Made by a program: the position numbers and the translations under genes. Below are positions 1 to 8,111 of a DNA stretch of 64,000 bases, piece by piece. Location: assembly GCF_048541825.1 (NCBI RefSeq), contig NZ_CP183332.1, positions 2,480,001-2,544,000 on the forward strand, given 5' to 3'. Origin of the DNA: Caulobacter sp048541825 (lineage in GTDB: Bacteria > Pseudomonadota > Alphaproteobacteria > Caulobacterales > Caulobacteraceae). How positions within the stretch are numbered: the first letter of the stretch is position 1; each line of letters starts with the position of its first letter. Below the pieces are notes generated by a model. The model was not told where the DNA came from. It made no database searches and saw only the letters and a list, made by a program, of their open reading frames with translations.

Positions 1-1
1 T

Positions 2-259
2 GCCACGGCGCAAAGCATCGTGAACCCGGCGATGCGGGCGACGGCGGCGGCGGTGCTGCTGCTGATCATCAACCTGATCGGTCTGGGCCTGGGCCCCCTG
101 GGCGTCGGCGCGCTGAGCGACTTCTTCGCCGGGCCGATGGGCATGGGCGCCGCCGAAGGCGTGCGCTGGGCCTTGATCGTCTCGACCCTGATGGGTTTGG
201 GCGCCTTCGCCCTGTTCTGGCAGGCCCGAAAGACGATCCGCGAGGACATGGTGGCCTAG
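2..259 (+). CDS. MFS transporter, C-terminal fragment (cut by window edge)
   Basis: This is the 3' end of a gene that begins before the window. The frame is open from base 2, so the valine codon near base 20 is internal and not a start. The visible ~85 residues contain two hydrophobic spans (about residues 12-35 and 53-70 of the fragment) separated by a short glycine-rich loop, ending in a basic cytoplasmic tail. This is how the last two helices of major facilitator transporters look, and the next gene is a full MFS protein with a similar ending. The substrate cannot be read from this part. A hairpin follows the stop codon. Confidence 0.7.
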   Translation, partial: ATAQSIVNPAMRATAAAVLLLIINLIGLGLGPLGVGALSDFFAGPMGMGAAEGVRWALIVSTLMGLGAFALFWQARKTIREDMVA

Positions 260-274
260 ATTTTCTTGACGTTT

Positions 275-300
275 CCCTTCCCCCTTGGATGGGGGAAGGG
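275..300 (+). terminator. hairpin after the partial MFS gene
   Basis: A perfect 10-bp stem (CCCTTCCCCC / GGGGGAAGGG) with a 6-base loop starts 15 bases after the stop codon. No T-run follows it, so it may end or stabilise the transcript rather than act as a classical intrinsic terminator. Confidence 0.5.
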
Positions 301-400
301 CTTCTGGAATACCTCCGCAAATCCCGCTGGCGCTGCGACTTCCGTTACGTCTACAGTCCCCTCAACAATTAGAACAAATGTTTGAAGGGAGCGCGCCAGC

Positions 401-1909
401 ATGGCAGACGCGATTGCGTCCAGCGGAACAAAACCGCTGTATTCCAACGGCTACAAGGCCACGGTGCTGGGGCTTTTGCTCGCCACCTACACCTTCAACT
501 TCATTGATCGGACGATCATCGCCACCATCGGTCAGGCCATCAAGGTCGACCTGAAGCTGACCGATACCCAGCTGGGCCTGCTGGGGGGGCTGTATTTCGC
601 CCTGCTCTATACGATCCTGGGCATTCCCATCGCGCGCCTGGCCGAGCGCTTCAACCGCGTGACGATCATCTCGGTGTCGCTGGTGATCTGGTCGGGCTTC
701 ACCGCCCTGTGCGGCAGCGCCGCCAGCTTCGCCCAGCTGGCCGCCTACCGCTTCGGGGTCGGCATCGGCGAGGCGGGCTGCTCGCCCCCCAGCCACTCGC
801 TGATCAGCGACTATTATGCGCCCAAGCAGCGGGCCACGGCCCTGTCGATCTATTCGTTCGGCATTCCGCTGGGCACCATGTTCGGCGCCGTGGCCGGCGG
901 CTGGCTGGCCCAGGAATTCAGCTGGCGCGTGGCCTTCGTTATCGTCGGCCTGCCGGGCATCCTGCTGGCGATCATCGTCAAGCTGGTGGTCAAGGAGCCG
1001 CCCCGCGGTCACTCCGAGGCCAGGGAACAGCCCCTCGAAGCCGAGGACGTTGTGGTCGAGCCGCCGAAGCCGGCCTTCTCGATGGCCAACGAGTTCCGCG
1101 AAATGTGGGCCGTGACCAAGGTGCTGTTTGGCAAGTGGCCGGTGCTGCACATGGTGCTGGGCGTGACCATCGCCTCGTTCGGCTCCTATGGCTCCGGCGC
1201 CTTCGTGCCGTCCTATTTCGTGCGGGCCTTTGGCCTGGACCTGGCGCAGGTGGGCCTGATCACCGGCCTGATCGGCGGCTTCTCGGCCGGGGTCGGCACC
1301 CTGGTCGGCGGCTTCCTCAGCGACTGGGCCGGCAAGAAGAGCGCCAAGTGGTACGCCCTGACGCCCGCCATCGGCCTGACGATCTGTACGCCGATCTACA
1401 TCCTGGCCTATCTGCAGCCGACCTGGCAGGCCACGGCCTTGATCCTGCTGGTCCCGGGCATCTTCCACTATGTGTATCTGGCCCCGACCTTTGGCGTGGT
1501 TCAGAACTCGGTGGATCCGCGTCGCCGGGCCACGGCGACGGCCATCCTGTTCTTCTTCCTCAACCTGATCGCCCTGGGCGGCGGGCCGGTGTTCACCGGC
1601 TGGCTTATCGACCATATGGCGCAGTACAACTTCAATACGCCTGACGCCGGCGGCCTGATCGCTTCGCTGTTTGGCTCATTTGGCCTGCCCGAAACGGCCG
1701 CCAACTTCGCCGCCAGCTGCCCCGGCGGCGTCGCGCCCAAGGGTTCGCCCGTCGAACTGGCCGACCAGTGCCGCACCACCCTGGCCCTGGCCAGCCAGCA
1801 GGGCATCATCGTCTCGCTGTGCTTCTATGCCTGGGCCGGACTGCACTACGCCCTGGCCGCGATCGGCATGGTCAAGCATATGAAGGAACGGGCGGTGGCC
1901 CAGGCCTAA
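401..1909 (+). CDS. MFS transporter, spinster-like group
   Basis: This 502-residue integral membrane protein has about 12 hydrophobic spans. It opens with a short tail and then a first span carrying the motif FNFIDRTIIATIG, typical of spinster-type MFS proteins. A basic loop after span 2 (residues about 73-88, ARLAERFNRV) matches the MFS signature between helices 2 and 3. A long acidic, proline-containing cytoplasmic loop (about residues 200-232) separates the two six-helix halves. An insert near residues 425-465 carries two cysteines in a periplasmic loop. The ATG at 401 follows GAAGGGAG. Proteins of this group move organic acids, lipids or drugs; the substrate here is unknown. The preceding gene encodes a related transporter. 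Confidence 0.85.
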   Translation: MADAIASSGTKPLYSNGYKATVLGLLLATYTFNFIDRTIIATIGQAIKVDLKLTDTQLGLLGGLYFALLYTILGIPIARLAERFNRVTIISVSLVIWSGFTALCGSAASFAQLAAYRFGVGIGEAGCSPPSHSLISDYYAPKQRATALSIYSFGIPLGTMFGAVAGGWLAQEFSWRVAFVIVGLPGILLAIIVKLVVKEPPRGHSEAREQPLEAEDVVVEPPKPAFSMANEFREMWAVTKVLFGKWPVLHMVLGVTIASFGSYGSGAFVPSYFVRAFGLDLAQVGLITGLIGGFSAGVGTLVGGFLSDWAGKKSAKWYALTPAIGLTICTPIYILAYLQPTWQATALILLVPGIFHYVYLAPTFGVVQNSVDPRRRATATAILFFFLNLIALGGGPVFTGWLIDHMAQYNFNTPDAGGLIASLFGSFGLPETAANFAASCPGGVAPKGSPVELADQCRTTLALASQQGIIVSLCFYAWAGLHYALAAIGMVKHMKERAVAQA

Positions 1910-1916
1910 CCTCGAA

Positions 1917-1948
1917 GGCGGGTGGTGGCTAAGCCGTCACCACCCGCC
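1917..1948. terminator. 11-bp stem hairpin between convergent genes
   Basis: GGCGGGTGGTG at 1917-1927 pairs perfectly with CACCACCCGCC at 1938-1948 across a 10-base loop. It lies where the plus-strand MFS gene meets the minus-strand Rieske gene and includes the last codons of the latter. It could end transcripts from both sides, although neither side shows a strong T-run. Confidence 0.5.
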
Positions 1949-2312
1949 CCTCGCGGACCTCCACCGGCCAGGGCGACAGCTTGGCCCCCACGCAGGGACC
2001 GCCGACGCAGATCCCCGCCTCCACCGTGAACATCGCTCCGTGCCAGGAGCAGGCGATCAGCCCGCCGTCCGGCGTCAAATACTGGTCAAGCTGCTGGGCC
2101 AGCGGCAGGCCGGCATGCGGACAGCGGTCGACATAGCCGAACACTGCCTCCCCCCGCCGGACCACGAAGCCGTGGAAGCGCTTGTGGCCGATCTGCAGCA
2201 CATAATTGCGCGCCGCCCCGTCGGCGATCAGGTCGAGCGGACCCAGACTGATCCCGGCCCGCGTCGCCCAGACCCGTCCAGCCGCTTCGACCTGTTCGCC
2301 TTCTGGACTCAA
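1929..2312 (-). CDS. Rieske [2Fe-2S] protein
   Basis: This small soluble Rieske protein (127 residues) has both cluster motifs: C-P-H-A-G-L-P in the first half and C-S-W-H-G-A-M-F in the second, giving the two Cys and two His ligands of a 2Fe-2S centre. Such free-standing proteins usually pass electrons to or within an oxygenase, or act as small subunits. The best start is a TTG at 2312-2310, which overlaps the TGA stop of the upstream fumarylacetoacetase gene in TTGA. No ATG lies nearby in frame; the next is about 150 bases upstream, deep in fahA. Overlap and strand make it the last gene of the homogentisate operon, though its partner enzyme is not evident. Confidence 0.8.
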   Translation of the reverse strand: MSPEGEQVEAAGRVWATRAGISLGPLDLIADGAARNYVLQIGHKRFHGFVVRRGEAVFGYVDRCPHAGLPLAQQLDQYLTPDGGLIACSWHGAMFTVEAGICVGGPCVGAKLSPWPVEVREGRVVTA

Positions 2313-3316
2313 ACCCGCTCGACCGTCTGCTCGATGGCCCCGAAGATCGTGTGGCCCTTGGCGTCCTTCATCTCGATCCGGACGGTGTCGCCGCCCAGCA
2401 GGAACGGCGTGCTGGCCTTGCCGTGGACCAGGGTCTCGACGGTGCGCAGCTCGGCCAGGCACGAATAGCCCAGGCCGCCCTCGGCGACCGGCTTGCCCGG
2501 CCCCTGGTCGGCCCCGCGATTGCTGACCGTGCCCGAGCCGACGATGGTGCCAGCCGAGAGGCCGCGGGTCTTGGCGGCATGCGCCACCAGGGTCCCGAAG
2601 TCGAAGGTCATGTCGACCCCGGCGTCGGCCGCTCCGAAGTCATCACCGTTCAGGCTGACCAGCAGGGCGCCGTGCAGCTTGCCGTCCTTCCAGGCGTCGC
2701 CCAGCAGGGCCGGCGTGACGGCGACCGGCGAGAAGGCGCTGGCCGGCTTGGACTGAACGAAGCCGAACCCCTTGGCCAGTTCGGCGGGGATCAGGTTGCG
2801 CAGCGACACGTCGTTGCACAGCATCACCAGGCGGATGGCGGCCAGGGCCTCCTCGCGGGTGGCGCCCAGCGGCACGTCGCCGACGATCACGGCGATCTCG
2901 CCTTCCAGGTCGCAGCCCCAGGCGGAGTCGGCCAGCGGGATGTCCTCGCGCGGGCCCAGAAAGCCGTCGGAGGCCCCCTGGTACATCAGCGGATCGGTCC
3001 AGAAGGTCTCGGGCATCTCGGCGCCACGCGCCTGCCGCACCAGCTGCACGTGGTTCACATAGGCGCTGCCGTCCAGCCACTGATAGGCGCGGGGCAAGGG
3101 GCTCTCGGCCTCATGCTCGTGGAAGCGCTCCTTGGGAACGCCGCCGTGCTCCAGGCTCTCGGCTAGGCCACGCAACAAAGCCTCGCAACGCCCCCAGTCA
3201 TCCATCGCCGCCTGCAGGGTGGGCGCGATTGTCGCCGCGTCGGTAAACCAGGCCAGGTCGTTGGAGACCACCACCAGACGGCCGTCACGGCCGCCTTTGA
3301 GAGACGCGAGCTTCAT
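2309..3316 (-). CDS. fahA: fumarylacetoacetate hydrolase family protein (fumarylacetoacetase)
   Basis: This FAH-fold hydrolase of 335 residues should cleave fumarylacetoacetate to fumarate and acetoacetate, the last step of tyrosine breakdown. The C-terminal two thirds carry the FAH hallmarks: a DLEGEIAVIVGD block with the acidic metal ligands, LCNDVSLRN, the SKPASAFSP segment and GSGTVSNRG. An N-terminal domain of about 85 residues (starting MKLASLKGG) is typical of the bacterial two-domain form. The ATG at 3316 has GAGGAAG 6 bases upstream. It lies 25 bases after hmgA and overlaps the Rieske gene start. Other FAH-family hydrolases share the fold, but the position next to hmgA and hppD makes this assignment firm. 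Confidence 0.9.
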   Translation of the reverse strand: MKLASLKGGRDGRLVVVSNDLAWFTDAATIAPTLQAAMDDWGRCEALLRGLAESLEHGGVPKERFHEHEAESPLPRAYQWLDGSAYVNHVQLVRQARGAEMPETFWTDPLMYQGASDGFLGPREDIPLADSAWGCDLEGEIAVIVGDVPLGATREEALAAIRLVMLCNDVSLRNLIPAELAKGFGFVQSKPASAFSPVAVTPALLGDAWKDGKLHGALLVSLNGDDFGAADAGVDMTFDFGTLVAHAAKTRGLSAGTIVGSGTVSNRGADQGPGKPVAEGGLGYSCLAELRTVETLVHGKASTPFLLGGDTVRIEMKDAKGHTIFGAIEQTVERV

Positions 3317-3341
3317 AGGCGCTTCCTCGTTATCGTTATCG

Positions 3342-4622
3342 TTAAGGCAGGACGGCCTTGGGGAAGCCCGACCAGCAGGCGTCATAGTCGGCCTGAAGTG
3401 CGCGATGCTCCAGAGCAAATCGCGTGGGGCGCAACGTCCATCGGCTTTCGAACATGAAGGCCATCGTATTCTCGATCCTGTGCGGCTTCAGATCGGCCGC
3501 CACAGCGCCCTGCCAGCTGGCCAGATCGGGGCCGTGATCGCTCATGGCGTTGTGCAGAGACGCCCCGCCGGGCGAGAAGCCGCCGACCTTGGCGTCATAG
3601 GCGCCGATGACCAGGCCCATGAACTCGCTCATCACGTTGCGGTGGAACCAGGGCGGCCGGAACGTGTGCTCGGCCACCATCCAGCGCGGCGGGAAGATCA
3701 CGAAGTCGCAATTGGCCGTGCCGGGGATCTCGCTGGGTGAGGTCAGGACCGTGAAGATCGACGGGTCGGGATGGTCGTAGCTGACCGTATTGATCGTGTT
3801 GAAGCGCGAGAGGTCGTACTTGCAGGGCGCGAAATTGCCGTGCCAGGCCACCACGTCCAGCGGGCTGTGATCCCACTGCGAGGTCCAGAGGGCCCCCTGG
3901 AACTTCTGGATCACCTGCGTGGGGGCATCCACATCCTCGAAGGCTGCGACCGGCGTCTCGAAGTCGCGCGGATTGGCCAGGCCGTTCGCGCCGATCGGCC
4001 CCAGGTCCGGCAGCTTGAACGCCGCGCCATAGTTCTCGCAGACATAGCCGCGCGAGGGCCCCTCGACCTCGACCCGGAAGCGCACGCCGCGCGGGATCAG
4101 GGCGATCTCGCCGGGACCGGCGGTCAGGACGCCCAGCTCGGTGACCAGGGTCAGCACGCCCTGCTGCGGCACGATCAGCAGCTCGCCATCGGCGTCCTGA
4201 AACACCCGGTCCGTCATGGACGTGTTGGCCAGATACAGGTGGATGCCGATCCCGGCCTGGGTCGCCACGTCGCCATTGCCGGCCAGGGTCAGCAGGCCGT
4301 CGACGAAATCGATCGGTTCGGCGGGGATCTCGATCGGGTCCCAGCGCAGGCGATTGGGCGTGACGGGCCCGTCAAGCGACCCGCTGGCCAGGGTCGGCTG
4401 GCCATAGGGCTCATAGCGGCCATGACCGGCGCTGGGCCGCAGGCGATAGAGCCAGCTACGGCGGTTCTCATGCCGCGGCGCGGTGAAGGCCGCGCCCGAC
4501 AGCTGCTCGGCATAGAGCCCGAAGGCAACCTTCTGCGGCGAGTTCTGGCCCACCGGCAGGGCGCCGGGGACGGCCTCAGTGGCGAAGTGGTTGCCGAAGC
4601 CGGATTGGTAGCGGAGGTCCAT
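3342..4622 (-). CDS. hmgA: homogentisate 1,2-dioxygenase
   Basis: This cytoplasmic non-haem iron enzyme (426 residues) opens the ring of homogentisate to maleylacetoacetate. It starts with the family motif YQSGFGNHFATEA. The iron ligand region RPPWFHRNVMSEFMGL (His and Glu) and the later HNAMSDHGPD (His) are both intact near the C-terminus. Length is normal for the family. The start ATG at 4622 is preceded by AGGGACC. The gene sits between hppD and fahA on the same strand, so the three successive enzymes of tyrosine degradation are adjacent. No maleylacetoacetate isomerase gene is in this operon. The GST-like gene at 62.1 kb is far away and not evidently linked. Confidence 0.96.
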   Translation of the reverse strand: MDLRYQSGFGNHFATEAVPGALPVGQNSPQKVAFGLYAEQLSGAAFTAPRHENRRSWLYRLRPSAGHGRYEPYGQPTLASGSLDGPVTPNRLRWDPIEIPAEPIDFVDGLLTLAGNGDVATQAGIGIHLYLANTSMTDRVFQDADGELLIVPQQGVLTLVTELGVLTAGPGEIALIPRGVRFRVEVEGPSRGYVCENYGAAFKLPDLGPIGANGLANPRDFETPVAAFEDVDAPTQVIQKFQGALWTSQWDHSPLDVVAWHGNFAPCKYDLSRFNTINTVSYDHPDPSIFTVLTSPSEIPGTANCDFVIFPPRWMVAEHTFRPPWFHRNVMSEFMGLVIGAYDAKVGGFSPGGASLHNAMSDHGPDLASWQGAVAADLKPHRIENTMAFMFESRWTLRPTRFALEHRALQADYDACWSGFPKAVLP

Positions 4623-4664
4623 GGCTGGGTCCCTGGCTCGTTTTCTGTAACGCACCATAACATT

Positions 4665-4775
4665 GTCATCCCGGACAACCCCGGCGAAAGCCGGGGGCAG
4701 ATCCGGGACCGCCAGAAGCGCGGCGCTCAGGCGTCGGTCCCGGATCTTCGCGCTACGCGCTCCGTCCGGGATGAC
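4665..4775. repeat. intergenic palindromic repeat, GTCATCCCGG family
   Basis: The element begins with GTCATCCCGG and ends with its inverse CCGGGATGAC. Internal nested inverted repeats include AGATCCGGGACCG against CGGTCCCGGATCT. It fills the gap between hppD and hmgA. A near copy lies at 7890-7999, and diverged members at 13202, 19339, 40534, 44510 and 60924. The transcribed RNA would fold into a long cruciform-like hairpin, which might tune expression between two genes of one operon. Confidence 0.85.
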
Positions 4776-4787
4776 AACCGTGGTGGA

Positions 4788-5858
4788 TCAGGCCTCGACC
4801 GTGATCACGCCGCGGCGGATCTGGTCCAGCTCGATGCTCTCGAACAGGGCCTGGAAGTTGCCGTTGCCGAAGCCCTCATTGCCCTTGCGCTGAATGACCT
4901 CGAAGAAGATCGGGCCAAACAGGTTTTCGGTGAAGATCTGCAGCAGCAAGCCTTCCTCGCCGACATTGCCGTCCAGCAGGATGCGGTTCTTGCGCAGGCG
5001 GGCCAGATCCTCGCCATGGCCGGGCACGCGCTTGTCGACCAGCTCGTAATAGGTCTCGATGGTGTCCTGCAGCTTGACGCCCCGGGCGCGCAGCTTCTCG
5101 ACGGTGTCGTAGATGTCCGGCGTGGTCAGGGCCAGGTGCTGGATGCCCTCGCCGTTGTACTGGCGAATGAATTCCTCGATCTGGCTGTGATCGTCCTGGC
5201 TCTCGTTGAGCGGAATGCGGATGGCCTTGTCGGGCGCGATCATCGCCTGGCTGAACAGGCCCGTGGCCTGCCCCTTGATGTCGAAATACTTCTGCTCCTC
5301 GAAGCCGAAGACATCGCGATAGAAGGTCGACCAGGTGCTCATCTGGCCACGCTTGACGTTGTGGGTCAGGTGGTCGAGCAGATCCAGGCCGACATTGTTC
5401 TTGGCCTCGGCCTCTGCGGCGCCGGGAATCTGGTCCCAGCCGTCATAGATCGTGCCCGGATCGCCGGCGCGCTCGACCAGATACAGCATCGAACCGCCGA
5501 TGCCTTCCAGCACCCGCGCCCCCTCGCCCAGCAAGGTCTTGCTGGCGTCAGCGGCCATGGCCCCGCGCTTCAGCGCCTCGGCATAGGCGGCTTCCACATT
5601 CTCGACGCGGAAGGCCATGCCGTTGGCCGACGGGCCGTGGGCGGCGCGGAACTCGGCGACCTGGCCGGTGCTCTCTTCATTGACCAGCAGGTTGATGCGG
5701 CCCTGCTTGTAGCGGGTCACGGCCTTGGTCGGGTGCTTGCTGGCCGGCACGAAGCCCAGGGCCTCGAACAGCGCCTTCATGGCGGCCGGATCGGGGCTGG
5801 TGAACTCGACGAACTCGAAGCCGTCGAGGCCCAATGGATTTTCGGGGGTCATGGACAT
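4788..5858 (-). CDS. hppD: 4-hydroxyphenylpyruvate dioxygenase
   Basis: This Fe(II) enzyme (356 residues) converts 4-hydroxyphenylpyruvate to homogentisate. It has the two vicinal-oxygen-chelate halves of the family. In the C-terminal half the iron ligands are visible as His in LLDHLTHNV, His in GIQHLALTT and Glu in FFEVIQRKG. The closing signature GFGNGNFQALFESIE is intact. Two ATGs lie close together at 5858 and 5852; 5858 is preferred because GGAGA sits 5-6 bases before it. The gene follows the aminotransferase by 16 bases and precedes hmgA, so transcription order matches pathway order. Confidence 0.96.
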   Translation of the reverse strand: MSMTPENPLGLDGFEFVEFTSPDPAAMKALFEALGFVPASKHPTKAVTRYKQGRINLLVNEESTGQVAEFRAAHGPSANGMAFRVENVEAAYAEALKRGAMAADASKTLLGEGARVLEGIGGSMLYLVERAGDPGTIYDGWDQIPGAAEAEAKNNVGLDLLDHLTHNVKRGQMSTWSTFYRDVFGFEEQKYFDIKGQATGLFSQAMIAPDKAIRIPLNESQDDHSQIEEFIRQYNGEGIQHLALTTPDIYDTVEKLRARGVKLQDTIETYYELVDKRVPGHGEDLARLRKNRILLDGNVGEEGLLLQIFTENLFGPIFFEVIQRKGNEGFGNGNFQALFESIELDQIRRGVITVEA

Positions 5859-5874
5859 GAGGTCTCTCCGAAGC

Positions 5875-6996
5875 TCAGCGGGCCAACGCGGCCGGCAAGG
5901 CGGCGATCAGGCGGTCGTTGTCGGCCGGACGGCCGATGGTGATGCGAACCCAGCCACCGGCCACCGGGGTCGGGCGGATGATAAGCCCTTCCTGCAACAA
6001 GCGCGCGGTCGTGGCTTCCGGACCCGCCGGCGTGCGAAGAAACACGAAATTGGCCTCGCTCCTGGTGCGCTCGATGCCCATGGCGTCCAGCGCCGCCTCG
6101 ACCCGGCCGCGCTCGGCGAGGGTCAGGGCCACGGTGCTCTGCAGGTGTTCCACATCAGCCAGGGCGGCCTGGGCGGCAGCCTGGCTGACCGAGGTCACGT
6201 TGAAGGGAGGCCGCAGGCGATCCAGATAGCCGATCAGCTGCGCCGACGAGGCGATGCCATAGCCCACCCGCAGGCCGGCCAGGCCATAGGCCTTGGAGAA
6301 GGTGCGGGCCGACACCCAGGGACCGCCCCAGGCTTCCAGCAGGGCGAAGGTGTTGAAGGCCTCGTGATACTCGCGATAGGCCTCGTCCACGAACACCATC
6401 GTCGACCTGGGCGTGACCGCAAGGATCTCGCCGATATCGACGCCGGTCAGGGCGTTGCCGGTCGGATTGTTGGGCGTGCACAGGACCAGCAGCTTGGGCC
6501 CCTTGGCCGCCTCGACCTTGAAGGCCTCGACGTCGAGATCGAAATTGGCCAGGCGCGGCACGTCGATGATGGTCGCCTCGGCGCACCTGGCGAAGATCTC
6601 GTAGGCCGGGAAGGTCGGGGTCGACAGCAGGATCGTTTCGCCCGGCGCGATGACGGCGCGGAACAGATAGTCGATCAGGGCTTCGGAACCGGGCGACACC
6701 ACGATCCGGGCCGGGTCGACCGACAGGTGCGAGCCCAGGGCGTCGCGCAGGGTCTCGCAATAGGGGTCGGGATAGATCTCGGGCGAGGCCAGGGCCGCCT
6801 GGACGGCGGCGACGACCGTGGGGCTGGCGCCCAGCAGGTTTTCGTTGCTGGCCAGCTTGGAGAAGGTGTCGCGGCCGGTACGCCGACCAGCCTCGGCCAG
6901 GGTCATGCCCGACCTGTAGGCCTGAACGGTTTCCAGCGCCGCGCGAACGGGCAACGGGACGGCCGAAGCCAGGGGCTTCTGGTCGACAACCAGCAT
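5875..6996 (-). CDS. PLP aminotransferase, HisC-like, probably aromatic amino acid specific
   Basis: This fold-type I aminotransferase (373 residues) resembles histidinol-phosphate aminotransferases. Features are NENLLGASP near residue 52, the CTPNNPTGN block, FVDEAYREY, and the pyridoxal-phosphate lysine in ARTFSKAYGLAGLRVGY. HisC-type enzymes often act on tyrosine and phenylalanine. As first gene of an operon with hppD, hmgA and fahA, it most likely makes 4-hydroxyphenylpyruvate from tyrosine; that is inferred from context. The ATG at 6996 is preceded by GAGGAGCGG. No other histidine biosynthesis gene is nearby. Confidence 0.85.
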   Translation of the reverse strand: MLVVDQKPLASAVPLPVRAALETVQAYRSGMTLAEAGRRTGRDTFSKLASNENLLGASPTVVAAVQAALASPEIYPDPYCETLRDALGSHLSVDPARIVVSPGSEALIDYLFRAVIAPGETILLSTPTFPAYEIFARCAEATIIDVPRLANFDLDVEAFKVEAAKGPKLLVLCTPNNPTGNALTGVDIGEILAVTPRSTMVFVDEAYREYHEAFNTFALLEAWGGPWVSARTFSKAYGLAGLRVGYGIASSAQLIGYLDRLRPPFNVTSVSQAAAQAALADVEHLQSTVALTLAERGRVEAALDAMGIERTRSEANFVFLRTPAGPEATTARLLQEGLIIRPTPVAGGWVRITIGRPADNDRLIAALPAALAR

Positions 6997-7154
6997 GAAA
7001 ACCGCTCCTCGAATGAACAGCGGTCAGGATAGCGCAGAAGAAAAGTCAGAACCTGTCGATGATGACCCAAGCTGCGACCAATCCGGTCATATTCCTCCAA
7101 TCATCCCGCCTGCATCGCTATAAAGTGCCGCCAACCCAAGGCCAATAAAGTTCC

Positions 7155-7286
7155 GTCATTCCCGCCCTGGAGGCGGGAACCCCTGATTGGGCTGGCACGT
7201 GCAGCGCAAGCGAAGTGCGCCACGCACTTCGCCCCTCCCGCACCTGCGGCGGACAGACGGGTTCCCGCCACAAGGGCGGGAATGAC
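7155..7286. repeat. intergenic palindromic repeat, GTCATTCCCGCCC family
   Basis: This is a 132-bp element with inverted ends GTCATTCCCGCCC and GGGCGGGAATGAC. Its interior contains GAAGTGCG / CGCACTTC and other hairpin arms. It makes up most of the 318-base gap between the Lrp gene and the aminotransferase operon; the rest (6997-7154) should hold the operon promoter, which I could not place. A second copy at 30588-30717 lies in the opposite orientation as judged by the interior sequence. Confidence 0.85.
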
Positions 7287-7314
7287 GGCTTGGAGGAAGG
7301 GGTGTGACGCCCGC

Positions 7315-7785
7315 CTAGTCCAGAAAATCCAGCGGCAGGGCCGGCGAGTCCTTGATCGTCTCCAGCACGAAGCTGGACTGGATGCCCTTGACCGCCGGCA
7401 TCTTCAGCAGGCGCTTCATGGTGAACTCGGCATAGGCGTCGAGATTGGGGGCCAGCACGCGCAGCAGATAGTCATAGCTGCCGGTCATGGCATGGCAGCC
7501 GACCACCAGGGGCTCGCGCAGCACCGCTTCCTTGAAGGCTTCGGCGGCGGTTTCGCTGTGGCGATCGACCTGAACCTCGACATAGGCCAGCAGGTCCAGA
7601 CTGGCCTTGCGGCGATCCAGCAGCGCCACATAGCCGGAGATGAGGCCCGAGGCCTCCAGCTGCTTGACCCGGCGCAGGCAGGGGCTGGGCGAAAGCCCAA
7701 CCCGTTCGGCCAGATCAACATTCGAGATCTTGCCGTCCTGCTGCAGGATCTCGAGGATTTTTCGATCGGCGCGGCTGAGCTTCAT
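7315..7785 (-). CDS. Lrp/AsnC family transcriptional regulator
   Basis: The 156-residue protein has an N-terminal winged helix-turn-helix (DRKILEILQQDGKISNVDLAERVGLSPSPCLRRVKQLE, residues about 6-44, with the invariant SPSPCLRRV recognition segment). A RAM effector-binding domain follows (about residues 65-150), including GCHAMTGSYDYLLRV. Family members bind amino acids and act as octamers. It reads towards the tyrosine catabolic operon and lies about 320 bases upstream of it. An aromatic-amino-acid-responsive activator is therefore a reasonable inference, as for Lrp-type regulators of hmg/hpd operons elsewhere. Confidence 0.9.
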   Translation of the reverse strand: MKLSRADRKILEILQQDGKISNVDLAERVGLSPSPCLRRVKQLEASGLISGYVALLDRRKASLDLLAYVEVQVDRHSETAAEAFKEAVLREPLVVGCHAMTGSYDYLLRVLAPNLDAYAEFTMKRLLKMPAVKGIQSSFVLETIKDSPALPLDFLD

Positions 7786-7889
7786 GTGACCTGTTTGGGT
7801 GCAGAACTGGCAGGATGTGCCAAGTCTATAGCAGATAGCAGATGCCCACGCTCGGAAGCGTTATCGCATCCGAGATGCAGGAAGACGCT

Positions 7890-7999
7890 GTCATCCCGGA
7901 CAAGCCCGGCGATAGCCGGGCGCAGATCCGGGACCGCAGGAAGCGCTGAGCTCAGGCGTCGGTCCCGGATCTGCGCGCTGTGCGCTTGTCCGGGATGAC
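7890..7999. repeat. intergenic palindromic repeat, GTCATCCCGG family
   Basis: This is a 110-bp near copy of the element at 4665-4775, bounded by GTCATCCCGG and CCGGGATGAC. The interior CAGATCCGGGACCG and CGGTCCCGGATCTG arms are conserved. A lone left end (GTCATCCCGG) occurs again at 8029-8038, a possible truncated second copy. Together with the ftsZ terminator these account for the 326-base gap between the Lrp gene and ftsZ. Confidence 0.85.
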
Positions 8000-8052
8000 A
8001 ACCGCTTTTGATCATAGGCGATAATCCAGTCATCCCGGAGAAGGACCCAACA

Positions 8053-8081
8053 GCAAAACGCCCGGGGCTCTCACCCCGGGC
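8053..8081 (-). terminator. ftsZ intrinsic terminator
   Basis: On the minus strand GCCCGGGG-TGAGAG-CCCCGGGC forms an 8-bp GC stem, followed directly by GTTTTGC. It lies 30 bases after the ftsZ stop codon and closes the dcw cluster. Confidence 0.8.
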
Positions 8082-8111
8082 GCTTCAGAACTCAAACCTT
8101 GATCGAACCGA

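Noticed and set aside
362..1615. Long minus-strand open frame opposite the MFS transporter
   Set aside because: It is Arg/Gly/Gln/His-rich with no recognisable domain and is explained by high third-position GC in the real gene; the same holds for frames opposite ftsZ, ftsA, hppD, M28 peptidase, murE/murF and others.
5875..6996. Calling the HisC-like aminotransferase a histidine biosynthesis gene
   Set aside because: It heads the tyrosine catabolic operon and no other his gene is present, so an aromatic substrate is more likely.
7155..7286. Palindromic element as an insertion sequence
   Set aside because: It is only about 130 bp with no transposase frame; at most a non-autonomous element.
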